A program made the translations under genes and the position numbers. Shown piece by piece: positions 1-5,656 of a DNA stretch of 8,286 nt; positions within the stretch are counted from its first letter, which is position 1, and every line of letters starts with the position of its first letter. The DNA comes from an uncultured Collinsella sp. (lineage in GTDB: Bacteria > Actinomycetota > Coriobacteriia > Coriobacteriales > Coriobacteriaceae): contig CATZEP010000056.1 in assembly GCA_958418185.1 (NCBI GenBank), positions 1-8,286 on the forward strand. The letters run 5' to 3'. The notes beneath the pieces are model-generated. The model was not told the origin of the DNA and did no database searches. It worked only from the letters and a program-made list of their open reading frames with translations.

Positions 1-756
1 AATCAGTGGTGCGGTCGCACCGAGTGCGCCTTGCTGCCGACGACGTTCGACGCCATGCTCACGGTCGCGACGACCATGAAGCCGCTCGTCGCCTCGTCGG
101 CGAATGCACTTCCCGCTATCGCGTTCCGTCCCGAGCCGGGCTTGGTCGTGTGTGACCTCGACCTTGTTCGCGAAGCGGACCCCGAGGACCTCAAGCTCGG
201 TTATGCGGTACTTGTTGGCACCATGCTTTCGAGCAGCAAGTCCCGTTGGAATCAGTTTACCGAGACCGTCCCCGAGATTCTCGCTGGCGAGGAAGTCGCG
301 CTCGTCAATGCCGTTCAGTGGTCTCAGACTGCCCGCAAGGACGTACTGATGGCCACGAACCCGAGCGCCCGCCATGCGCTCGATTTTGGCAAGACGGGGG
401 AGCGTACCCTGCGCGCCTGCTTTGGCGATGCCGCTTCGCAGGTCCCTGCCTACCAGCTGTTGTCCGAAGGTATGCGCTTTGAGGCGCGCCTAGCACATGA
501 TGCCTGCGACTTCGATATCGATTACGTCTTTGAGGTCGATGACTGCTTGGAGGACTTTGGCATCGAGGAGCTTGGCTTCGACCTGGAGCCCACCGCGTTT
601 ATTGAGGAGTTCCGCAAGCAGCAGTTCGCTCGCTCAAACCGCAGTATGCTGCCGCTGCCCGCGGCACTTGGCGCCATTCGTCTAACGAGCGTTGAGGACG
701 AGGTTCTTGAGCGCCATGCTCACGCCTACTTGGCTTCTCGCAAAGAACTTCTCTAA
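1..756 (+). CDS. AroB-like protein (3-dehydroquinate synthase fold), 5' end outside window, probably inactive
   Basis: The frame is open from base 1 to the TAA at 754-756, so the gene is cut by the window edge; the TTG at 31 is an internal codon with no ribosome site. Counting from that TTG, LPTT (2-5), the VVCDLD strand (39-44), LKLGYA (54-59), LDFGKT (117-122), the SEGMRFEARLA helix (145-155) and the FRKQQ...LPAALG tail (194-213) line up in order and spacing with AroB landmarks VPTT, VVDLD, GLAEVIK, NLGHTFGHA, HGEAVAxGM and RDKK...LPLAIG. Known AroB enzymes bind zinc through Glu (in AEVIK), His (in GHT) and His (in HGEA). Here these positions read V60, K121 and about A140, and the GGK glycines and DKK motif are also changed. 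It may be the tail of a larger protein, for instance a shikimate kinase-AroB fusion. Its place before pepP matches aro genes beside pepP in Bacillus. Homology is fairly secure; loss of dehydroquinate synthase activity is inferred. Confidence 0.6.
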   Translation, partial: NQWCGRTECALLPTTFDAMLTVATTMKPLVASSANALPAIAFRPEPGLVVCDLDLVREADPEDLKLGYAVLVGTMLSSSKSRWNQFTETVPEILAGEEVALVNAVQWSQTARKDVLMATNPSARHALDFGKTGERTLRACFGDAASQVPAYQLLSEGMRFEARLAHDACDFDIDYVFEVDDCLEDFGIEELGFDLEPTAFIEEFRKQQFARSNRSMLPLPAALGAIRLTSVEDEVLERHAHAYLASRKELL

Positions 757-762
757 GTTTTA

Positions 763-788
763 TTGACATCCATCGTCTTTCGTATCAT
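763..788 (+). promoter_or_regulatory. Candidate promoter for the Xaa-Pro peptidase gene
   Basis: A perfect TTGACA lies at 763-768, seven bases after the AroB-like stop codon. A TATCAT (five of six consensus) lies at 783-788, but the spacer is only 14 bases; with a normal 17-base spacer the -10 would be the weak CATGTT at 786-791. No terminator separates this from the upstream gene, so readthrough is also possible. The 757-888 gap holds no gene that I can support. Confidence 0.35.
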
Positions 789-843
789 GTTGAGGTGCGG
801 GTTTTCAATCGGTTGCGGATCGCGTGCGAATCCGTCTTTCGAT

Positions 844-863
844 CGGGACCCGTCCCGCTTTTA
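844..863 (+). other. GC-rich hairpin plus short T tract in the leader before the peptidase gene
   Basis: CGGGA (844-848) pairs with TCCCG (853-857) around a four-base loop and is followed by CTTTTA. A second weak stem, CGGAT/ATCCG, lies just upstream. The short stem could be a leaky terminator for the AroB-like transcript or an mRNA structure in the leader. The stem is only five base pairs, so its function is uncertain. Confidence 0.3.
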
Positions 864-888
864 TGAGGACAACAAGAAAGGAATCTGC

Positions 889-2019
889 ATGTCTGAGTTT
901 GCTGCCGGTCCTGCCGGTCGTATCGAGCGTGTCCGTGCCCTGATGGCCGAGCGCGGCTACGACGCCATCGTCGTGCGCCACGAGGCCAACCTCCGTTGGC
1001 TCACGGGCGTGAGGGGCGTCTTCGACTACACCTTCGAGTTCCCTCACGCCGCGTTTATTACGGCCGATCAGTGCCTGTTCCACACCGACTCGCGCTATCT
1101 CAACAGTTTTGAGGAGAACACGCCCGCCTGCAGCCCCTGGGTCTACGACATGGACGAGGGCACCATCCCCGGCTGGGTCGCCGGCAAGATTGCGGCCAAC
1201 AAATGCCGTGTCTGCGCCGTCGAGGATGACATGCAGATTAACTTCTACCAGGGTATTCAGCGTGGTCTGGAGGACCGCTCCATTGCCTGCATGCTGCCGC
1301 TGATGCATGACGACATCCGCAATATGCGTGCCATAAAGGATGCCGAGGAGATCGAGCTCATTCGCCATGCGCAGTCGATCACCGATGCCGCCTTCCAGCA
1401 CATGCTCGGCTTTATTAAGCCCGGTATGACCGAGAAGCAGGTTCGCAACGAGCTCGAGAACTTTATGTTCGCCAATGGCGCCGACAGCCTGGCCTTCGGC
1501 TCCATCGTGGCGAGTGGCCCCAATACCGCCAACCCGCATGCCGTCCCAAGCGACCGCGTGATCGAGAAGGGCGACTTTGTCCTGATGGACTACGGCGCGG
1601 GCTACTGCGACTACCGCTCCGATATGACTCGTACCGTCGTGATGGGTGAGCCCACCCAGGAGCAGCTCGACCTGTACGCGCTCGTGCGCCGCACCCACGA
1701 GGAGTGCGTCGCCGCCATCCATCCGGGCGTCGAGGGCAACGACATTTTCAAGCTTTCCAAGAAGATCATCGGCGATGCCGGCTATGGCGATTACTACAAC
1801 CACGGCCTGGGCCATGGTGTCGGTATCGACATCCACGAGCTGCCCAACTTCAACCGCAGCAAGAACATCATCGAGGTCGGCTCGGTTGTCACCATGGAGC
1901 CCGGCGTCTACCTGCCCGGCGTGGGCGGCGTGCGCCTGGAGGACTACGGCGTCGTCACCGAGAACGGCTATGAGCCCTTCACCAAGACCCCGCACGACCT
2001 GCATATTATCGATTGCTAA
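889..2019 (+). CDS. pepP: M24B family Xaa-Pro peptidase (aminopeptidase P / YqhT-like)
   Basis: This cytoplasmic metallopeptidase removes residues ahead of proline in peptides and so helps recycle proline-containing oligopeptides. The product is 376 residues, usual for the short YqhT/PepQ type. Residues 1-135 form the creatinase-like N-terminal domain and about 155-376 the pita-bread catalytic domain. All five dimetal ligands are visible: D234 (in MDYGAG), D245 (SDMTRT), H309 (GLGHG), E337 (MEPGVY) and E351 (RLEDYG); H217 (NPHA) is the likely proton-shuttle histidine. The ATG at 889 is chosen because AAGAAAGGA lies 6-14 bases upstream and the family N-terminus (RIERVRALMAERGYDAIVV) begins just after it; a longer reading from about 763 would run through the promoter candidate. 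The gene ends in a strong terminator, so it is transcribed apart from efp, although the pepP-efp order is widely conserved. Sequence alone cannot separate aminopeptidase P from prolidase specificity. Confidence 0.93.
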   Translation: MSEFAAGPAGRIERVRALMAERGYDAIVVRHEANLRWLTGVRGVFDYTFEFPHAAFITADQCLFHTDSRYLNSFEENTPACSPWVYDMDEGTIPGWVAGKIAANKCRVCAVEDDMQINFYQGIQRGLEDRSIACMLPLMHDDIRNMRAIKDAEEIELIRHAQSITDAAFQHMLGFIKPGMTEKQVRNELENFMFANGADSLAFGSIVASGPNTANPHAVPSDRVIEKGDFVLMDYGAGYCDYRSDMTRTVVMGEPTQEQLDLYALVRRTHEECVAAIHPGVEGNDIFKLSKKIIGDAGYGDYYNHGLGHGVGIDIHELPNFNRSKNIIEVGSVVTMEPGVYLPGVGGVRLEDYGVVTENGYEPFTKTPHDLHIIDC

Positions 2020-2042
2020 ACCATCCATTTGGGTTTTTGGAG

Positions 2043-2085
2043 GCGGGGCGTCCGGATCGATTCGGGCGTCCCGCGTTCTCTTTTT
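2043..2085 (+). terminator. Rho-independent terminator after the Xaa-Pro peptidase gene
   Basis: Bases 2043-2056 pair with 2061-2074 over 14 positions, with three G-T wobbles and no mismatches, around a TCGA loop. The stem is very GC-rich and is followed by GTTCTCTTTTT (2075-2085). It starts 23 bases after the peptidase stop codon and lies ahead of the efp promoter, so it cleanly separates the two transcription units. Confidence 0.88.
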
Positions 2086-2093
2086 ATGCGCTC

Positions 2094-2122
2094 GCCGCAG
2101 CCGCCGTCTGCAAGTGTATAAT
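2094..2122 (+). promoter_or_regulatory. Promoter for the efp-recN operon
   Basis: A perfect TATAAT -10 element lies at 2117-2122, about 58 bases before the efp start. The expected -35 position (around 2094-2099, GCCGCA) is poor. The placement straight after a terminator and before the first gene of a packed operon supports this call. Transcription should begin near 2129, giving a leader of about 50 bases. Confidence 0.65.
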
Positions 2123-2179
2123 TTCGCTCGTATGTAATTTGGACGTTTGTGCGTCTAGCCAATAACAAGAAAGGTCGCT

Positions 2180-2743
2180 ATGCCTACTATCTCTACCGCC
2201 GACTTCAAGAACGGCCTCGGTCTCCGCATTAAGGACAAGGTCTACACCATCGTCGAGTTCCAGCACGTCAAGCCGGGCAAGGGCGGCGCTTTCGTGCGCT
2301 ACAAGACCCGCGACATCAAGAGCGGCCGCGTCGTCGAGAACACCTGCAACGCCGGCACCAAGTTCGAGAGCGTCATGCTCACCACCCGTGAGTTCCAGTA
2401 CCTCTACAACGATGGCACCGACTACATCTTCATGGACAACGAGTCCTATGAGCAGGTTCCCGTTCCCGAGGACATGGTGGGCGAGAACTCCAAGTGGCTG
2501 CGCGAGAACGACATCTGCCAGCTGCTCTTCGCCGACGATGAGCTCATGGGCGTGACCCCGCCGATGTTCATCGAGACCACCATCGTCCAGACCGACCCGG
2601 GCTTCAAGGGCGACACCGTCCAGGGTTCCACCAAGCCGGCCACCATCGACACCGGCGCAGTCATCCAGGTCCCCATGTACCTCAACGAGGGCGAGGTCAT
2701 CAAGGTTGACACCCGCGACGGCAAGTTCGTCTCCCGCGTCTAG
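2180..2743 (+). CDS. efp: Translation elongation factor P
   Basis: EF-P binds ribosomes stalled on consecutive prolines and promotes peptide-bond formation. The 187-residue length is typical. Residues 1-65 form the KOW-like domain I, about 66-128 the first OB domain and 129-187 the second, ending with the family motif around YLNEGEVIKVDTRDGKFVSR. The tip of domain I reads KPGKGGAF (31-38), with K34 at the position that is modified in many bacteria. No modifying enzyme (EpmA/EpmB, EarP or YmfI type) lies in this window. The ATG at 2180 follows AGAAAGG (2168-2174) at good spacing. It is the first gene after the TATAAT promoter, and the next gene begins 24 bases downstream. Confidence 0.98.
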   Translation: MPTISTADFKNGLGLRIKDKVYTIVEFQHVKPGKGGAFVRYKTRDIKSGRVVENTCNAGTKFESVMLTTREFQYLYNDGTDYIFMDNESYEQVPVPEDMVGENSKWLRENDICQLLFADDELMGVTPPMFIETTIVQTDPGFKGDTVQGSTKPATIDTGAVIQVPMYLNEGEVIKVDTRDGKFVSRV

Positions 2744-2767
2744 CAACCAACTCTTCTAGGAGGACTC

Positions 2768-3130
2768 ATGCCCCAGGAAATCAAGATTGACGGCATCGGC
2801 ATTTCGCCCGATGTTCTGACCGCCATCGTCTCGCGCGCCGTCACGGATGTCGAGGGCATCGCCTCCGTGGGCGTCAAGGACCTTGCCACCAACCTTGTCT
2901 CCATGATGCTTTCGTCCAAGGCCCCGGCTTCTGAGCCGGCGGTCGAGGCCGAGGTCATCGGCGACAAGCTCGCGCTTACCGTGCGCGTCGTGGTGTTCTT
3001 TGGCTATCCGTTCAAGAAACTCGCCGAGGCCGTTCGCGCCGCCGTGGTTGCCGCCATCGACGCCCAGGTGGGCGTCGAGGTCGAGCGCGTTGACGTTTGC
3101 ATCGACGGCCTCGTTTTCCCCAAGGAGTAA
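2768..3130 (+). CDS. Asp23/Gls24 family envelope stress response protein (YqhY-like)
   Basis: The 120-residue product belongs to the Asp23/Gls24 (DUF322) family: the N-terminal IKIDGIGISPDVLTAIVSRA and the VTDVEGIASVG segment are typical, followed by a beta strand (LALTVRVVVFFGYPF, about 68-82) and an amphipathic helix with AVRAAVVAAID. It has no signal peptide or membrane span. Its place directly before nusB matches Bacillus yqhY, which is linked genetically to acetyl-CoA carboxylase control; here accB and accC are absent between efp and this gene, so that link cannot be read from context. The molecular function is not established from sequence. The start is clear: AGGAGGA at 2758-2764 precedes the ATG at 2768. 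The final Lys-Glu codons form the nusB ribosome site. Confidence 0.9.
   Translation: MPQEIKIDGIGISPDVLTAIVSRAVTDVEGIASVGVKDLATNLVSMMLSSKAPASEPAVEAEVIGDKLALTVRVVVFFGYPFKKLAEAVRAAVVAAIDAQVGVEVERVDVCIDGLVFPKE
3122..3127 (+). promoter_or_regulatory. Ribosome binding site for nusB, embedded in the preceding gene's last codons
   Basis: AAGGAG is formed by the last two sense codons (Lys-Glu) of the Asp23-like gene and stands six bases before TTG 3134. It decides the TTG start for nusB, since no ATG exists at a suitable distance, and suggests translational coupling. Confidence 0.8.
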
Positions 3131-3133
3131 CCT

Positions 3134-3718
3134 TTGAGCCTTAAGGTTTATCGCGGGCGTACGCTTGCCCGCAGTCAGGCGCTGCAGCTGCTGTTCCAGG
3201 CCGAGGCCACGGACAGCCCGCTCGAGCGCGTCCTCGAGGGCGATTTCCTGATCTCGAAGGGTCCCCTCGATCCCTACGCGCTGGAGCTGTGCCGCGGTGC
3301 CTACGAGCACATCGACCGCATCGACTGCGCCCTGCGCTCCGTCGCCAAGAACTGGGATCTTATGCGTATGCCCGGTGCCGACCGCAATCTGCTGCGTATC
3401 GCCGTCTATGAGATGCGCTTCCTCACCGACGAGGAGGTCTCGGACGCCATCGTGATCAACGAGGCGGTCGAGCTTGCCAAGGCCTATGGCACCGACCAGT
3501 CCGCGTCGTTTGTCAACGGCGTGCTGGGCAAGATCGCTCGTAGCGAGGAGCTGCCGGGCGAGGACCTCTATCAGGAGCTACTGGCCGAGGACCGTGCACG
3601 CGTGGAGGCCGAGGCGGCCGAGGCTGCCGCCAAGGTTGCCGCCGCTCAGGCTGCGGCCGGCGTTCTCGACGAGGATGCCGAGGTCGCCGAGGCCGAGACC
3701 GGTACCGTCAAGGAGTAG
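3134..3718 (+). CDS. nusB: Transcription antitermination protein NusB with Ala/Glu-rich tail
   Basis: NusB pairs with NusE (ribosomal protein S10) on boxA RNA and supports antitermination of rRNA transcription. Residues 7-140 form the all-helical NusB fold: RGRTLARSQALQLLFQAEA (8-26) at the N-terminus, ADRNLLRIAVYEM (82-94), the VINEAVELAKAYG segment (107-119) and the FVNGVLGKIA motif (126-135), all characteristic of the family. Start codon TTG at 3134 is supported by AAGGAG six bases upstream and by the N-terminus matching the family. The protein is 194 residues against roughly 130-150 for most NusB; the excess is a charged, alanine-rich tail (about 147-194) that looks helical at first and then acidic and disordered. 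The gene begins three bases after the upstream stop and is followed by xseB two bases after its own stop. Confidence 0.95.
   Translation: MSLKVYRGRTLARSQALQLLFQAEATDSPLERVLEGDFLISKGPLDPYALELCRGAYEHIDRIDCALRSVAKNWDLMRMPGADRNLLRIAVYEMRFLTDEEVSDAIVINEAVELAKAYGTDQSASFVNGVLGKIARSEELPGEDLYQELLAEDRARVEAEAAEAAAKVAAAQAAAGVLDEDAEVAEAETGTVKE
3710..3715 (+). promoter_or_regulatory. Ribosome binding site for xseB, embedded in nusB's last codons
   Basis: AAGGAG again consists of a terminal Lys-Glu codon pair, here of nusB, and stands five bases before the xseB ATG at 3721. It repeats the arrangement at the previous junction. Confidence 0.8.
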
Positions 3719-3720
3719 CC

Positions 3721-3987
3721 ATGCCAGAGGGTTCCGTCCGCAACTTCGACGAGATCTCGGACCGCTTGGACCAGATTATCGCGACCGTTCGCTCCAAGGA
3801 TACGTCCCTGGAGCGTTCGCTCGATCTGTTTGACGAGGCGATCGAGCTGGGCTCCCGTGCGGTCGATATGGTCGATAAGTTTGAGTTGACGCCTCGCGAG
3901 GCAGATAAGCTCGAGCAGGAATACGATGAGGATGCGGCAAACGAATCCCAGGATAGCCAGGCCGCGTCTCCGGATACGAATGGTTGA
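3721..3987 (+). CDS. xseB: Exodeoxyribonuclease VII small subunit
   Basis: XseB is the helical small subunit that sheathes the large subunit XseA in exonuclease VII, an enzyme degrading single-stranded DNA to short oligonucleotides. The 88-residue product carries the family core at residues 8-56: NFDEISDRLDQII, a short linker, then SLERSLDLFDEAIELGSRAVDMVD, corresponding to the two coiled helices of XseB. The C-terminal 30 residues are acidic and probably disordered. The ATG at 3721 has AAGGAG at 3710-3715. The stop TGA overlaps the likely tlyA ATG by one base. The large-subunit gene xseA, commonly the direct upstream neighbour, is not in this operon segment; nusB precedes instead. Confidence 0.88.
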   Translation: MPEGSVRNFDEISDRLDQIIATVRSKDTSLERSLDLFDEAIELGSRAVDMVDKFELTPREADKLEQEYDEDAANESQDSQAASPDTNG

Positions 3988-4799
3988 TGGCATTCATGAA
4001 ACGTGTGCGTCTCGATGACGAACTGATTTCACAGGGCATCTGCGCCGATCGCGCGGATGCCCTTCGCACTCTTATGGCCGGCTTGGTCTCGAGTGGCGGC
4101 GAACGTTTGACCTCACCGGGCCTTAAGGTGACGCCGGGCCTGCCGTTGCACGTGAAGGGTCGTATTCCCTACGTGGGGCGCGGCGGGCTCAAGCTCGAGG
4201 GCGCGCTCGATGCGTTTTGTATCGATCTCACGGGCCTTGCCTGCCTCGATGTGGGATGCTCCACGGGCGGCTTTACCGATTGCCTGCTCAAGCGCGGCGC
4301 CGCCACAGTCGTTTCGGTCGATGTGGGTCGCGCTCAGTTTGATTGGTCGCTGCGCCAAGACGATCGCGTGACGCTCCTTGAACGCACCAACGTGACGCAG
4401 CTGCCCGAGCTCGGCTACGGCGGCGCTATCGACCTGGCCGTGTGCGATGTGTCGTTTACGAGTATCGCAAATATCATCGACGCCGTGATGGCGTGCCTGA
4501 AGCCTTCGGGTTCGTTTTGCACGCTCGTAAAACCCCAGTTTGAGGCGCCGGCTGCGCTGGTGGGCGAGGGCGGTATCGTGACCGACCCCGCCGTCCGTCG
4601 CGATACGCTCACGGCGGCGATTGAGCTCTTTGCCGCCAAGGGCCTGTTCCCGCGCGACGTGTGCGTGTCGCCCATCCACGGCGCCAAGGGCAACGTTGAG
4701 TTTTTCCTGTACGGCACGAGGTTTGCACCCGGCGAACGCACCGACGATGAGCTTCAATCCCAGGTATCGGTTTTGAGCGAGAAAGCTGCAACGCTATGA
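3987..4799 (+). CDS. tlyA: TlyA family 16S/23S rRNA (cytidine-2'-O)-methyltransferase
   Basis: TlyA uses S-adenosylmethionine to 2'-O-methylate cytidines in rRNA; in Mycobacterium these are C1409 of 16S and C1920 of 23S, and the methylation gives sensitivity to capreomycin. The 270-residue product has an S4 RNA-binding domain (about 4-60), the linker RIPYVGRGGLKL (59-70) and an FtsJ-like methyltransferase domain (about 75-245). Visible motifs are the SAM-binding LDVGCSTGGFTD (87-98), VDVGRAQFDW (111-120), CDVSF (153-157), LVKPQFEA (180-187) with the likely catalytic lysine K182, and GNVEFFL (235-241). The ATG at 3987 shares one base with the xseB stop (TGATG), implying translational reinitiation. 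The ATG at 3996 also fits, since most relatives begin near MKRVRLD, and an in-frame TTG lies at 3984. None has a convincing ribosome site. The gene overlaps nadK by four bases (ATGA). Confidence 0.93.
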   Translation: MAFMKRVRLDDELISQGICADRADALRTLMAGLVSSGGERLTSPGLKVTPGLPLHVKGRIPYVGRGGLKLEGALDAFCIDLTGLACLDVGCSTGGFTDCLLKRGAATVVSVDVGRAQFDWSLRQDDRVTLLERTNVTQLPELGYGGAIDLAVCDVSFTSIANIIDAVMACLKPSGSFCTLVKPQFEAPAALVGEGGIVTDPAVRRDTLTAAIELFAAKGLFPRDVCVSPIHGAKGNVEFFLYGTRFAPGERTDDELQSQVSVLSEKAATL

Positions 4800-5656
4800 A
4801 GGTCTTTCTGGTTCCCAATTACTACAAGCAAGAGGCGGTCGAGAGCGGCCTGATGCTCGAGCTTTGGCTTTCGCGCCAAGGTTACGAGGTCGCATGGGCT
4901 GCCGACCAGCGCTCTAAGATTCAGAGCGCGCCCGATGTTGACGATGCCGACTTGGTTATTACGCTCGGCGGCGACGGCACGCTGCTGCGTGCCGCCCGCA
5001 TTCTCAACTACCGTGAGATTCCCATTTTGGGTCTTTCCTATGGTCATTTGGGTTTTTTGACGGCCGCGAGCCCCGAGGAGCGCGACATTTTGCAGGTCGT
5101 GAGCGATGCCCTGTCCGGCGAGCTCCATGTGAGCCGCCGCGCCACCATCGCCGCCGATATCGTTTCGGTTCGCGAAGACGGTACGAAGGATGTTGTGCGC
5201 ACGTTTGCTCTCAACGATATGGCGCTTACGCGCGGGCCCCTGTCCGATATGGTCGAGTTCGATATCACGGTGTCCGGCCATCATATCGACCGCCTGCGCG
5301 GCGACGGCGTGGTCGTATCGACGGCGACCGGCTCCACCGGCTACGCGCTTTCCGCCGGCGGCCCTATCGTCAGCCCCGATTACACGGGAATGGTATGCGT
5401 GCCCATCGCCCCGCATACCATTCAGGCTCGCGCCTTTTTGACCTCGCCGAGCGATGTCGTGGAGATTTTTATGTCCGATGATCGCCCGAGCGTTCCGGCG
5501 ATCGCCATCGATGGACAGTTTATTACCTGCGATGGCACGGTCGAGAGCGTGGCTGTGCGCCGTGGTCCCGGCGATGTGCTGCTGCTGGATTATGGTCCCG
5601 AGAGTTTCTATAACTCGGTGAGCCGCGTGTTCTACGGAGTGCGTCATGATCGATGA
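4796..5656 (+). CDS. nadK: NAD kinase
   Basis: NAD kinase phosphorylates NAD to NADP in the cytoplasm, the only known route to NADP. The 286-residue protein has the nucleotide-binding GGDGT motif with its context ITLGGDGTLLRAAR (55-68), the conserved DGVVVSTATGSTGYALSAGG segment (170-189), the PHTIQARAF stretch (206-214) and a C-terminal AIDGQ motif (237-241). The usual asparagine-glutamate pair appears as N140-D141, and GxNxGxLGFL reads GLSYGHLGFL (79-88); both are conservative changes. The start ATG overlaps the tlyA stop as ATGA, and the 3' end overlaps recN by 11 bases, so all three genes are probably coupled. The order tlyA-nadK-recN is the classical actinobacterial arrangement. Assignment is secure. 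Confidence 0.97.
   Translation: MKVFLVPNYYKQEAVESGLMLELWLSRQGYEVAWAADQRSKIQSAPDVDDADLVITLGGDGTLLRAARILNYREIPILGLSYGHLGFLTAASPEERDILQVVSDALSGELHVSRRATIAADIVSVREDGTKDVVRTFALNDMALTRGPLSDMVEFDITVSGHHIDRLRGDGVVVSTATGSTGYALSAGGPIVSPDYTGMVCVPIAPHTIQARAFLTSPSDVVEIFMSDDRPSVPAIAIDGQFITCDGTVESVAVRRGPGDVLLLDYGPESFYNSVSRVFYGVRHDR

Noticed and set aside
763..888. N-terminal extension of the Xaa-Pro peptidase upstream of 889
   Set aside because: The extra 42 residues are unlike the family, overlap the promoter candidate and hairpins, and the ATG at 889 has a good ribosome site.
805..2028. 407-codon open frame on the minus strand opposite the Xaa-Pro peptidase gene
   Set aside because: It is a mirror frame of a GC-rich gene. 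The composition is repetitive in Val, Asp, Gly and Ala with no domain pattern, while the plus strand carries all five M24 metal ligands.
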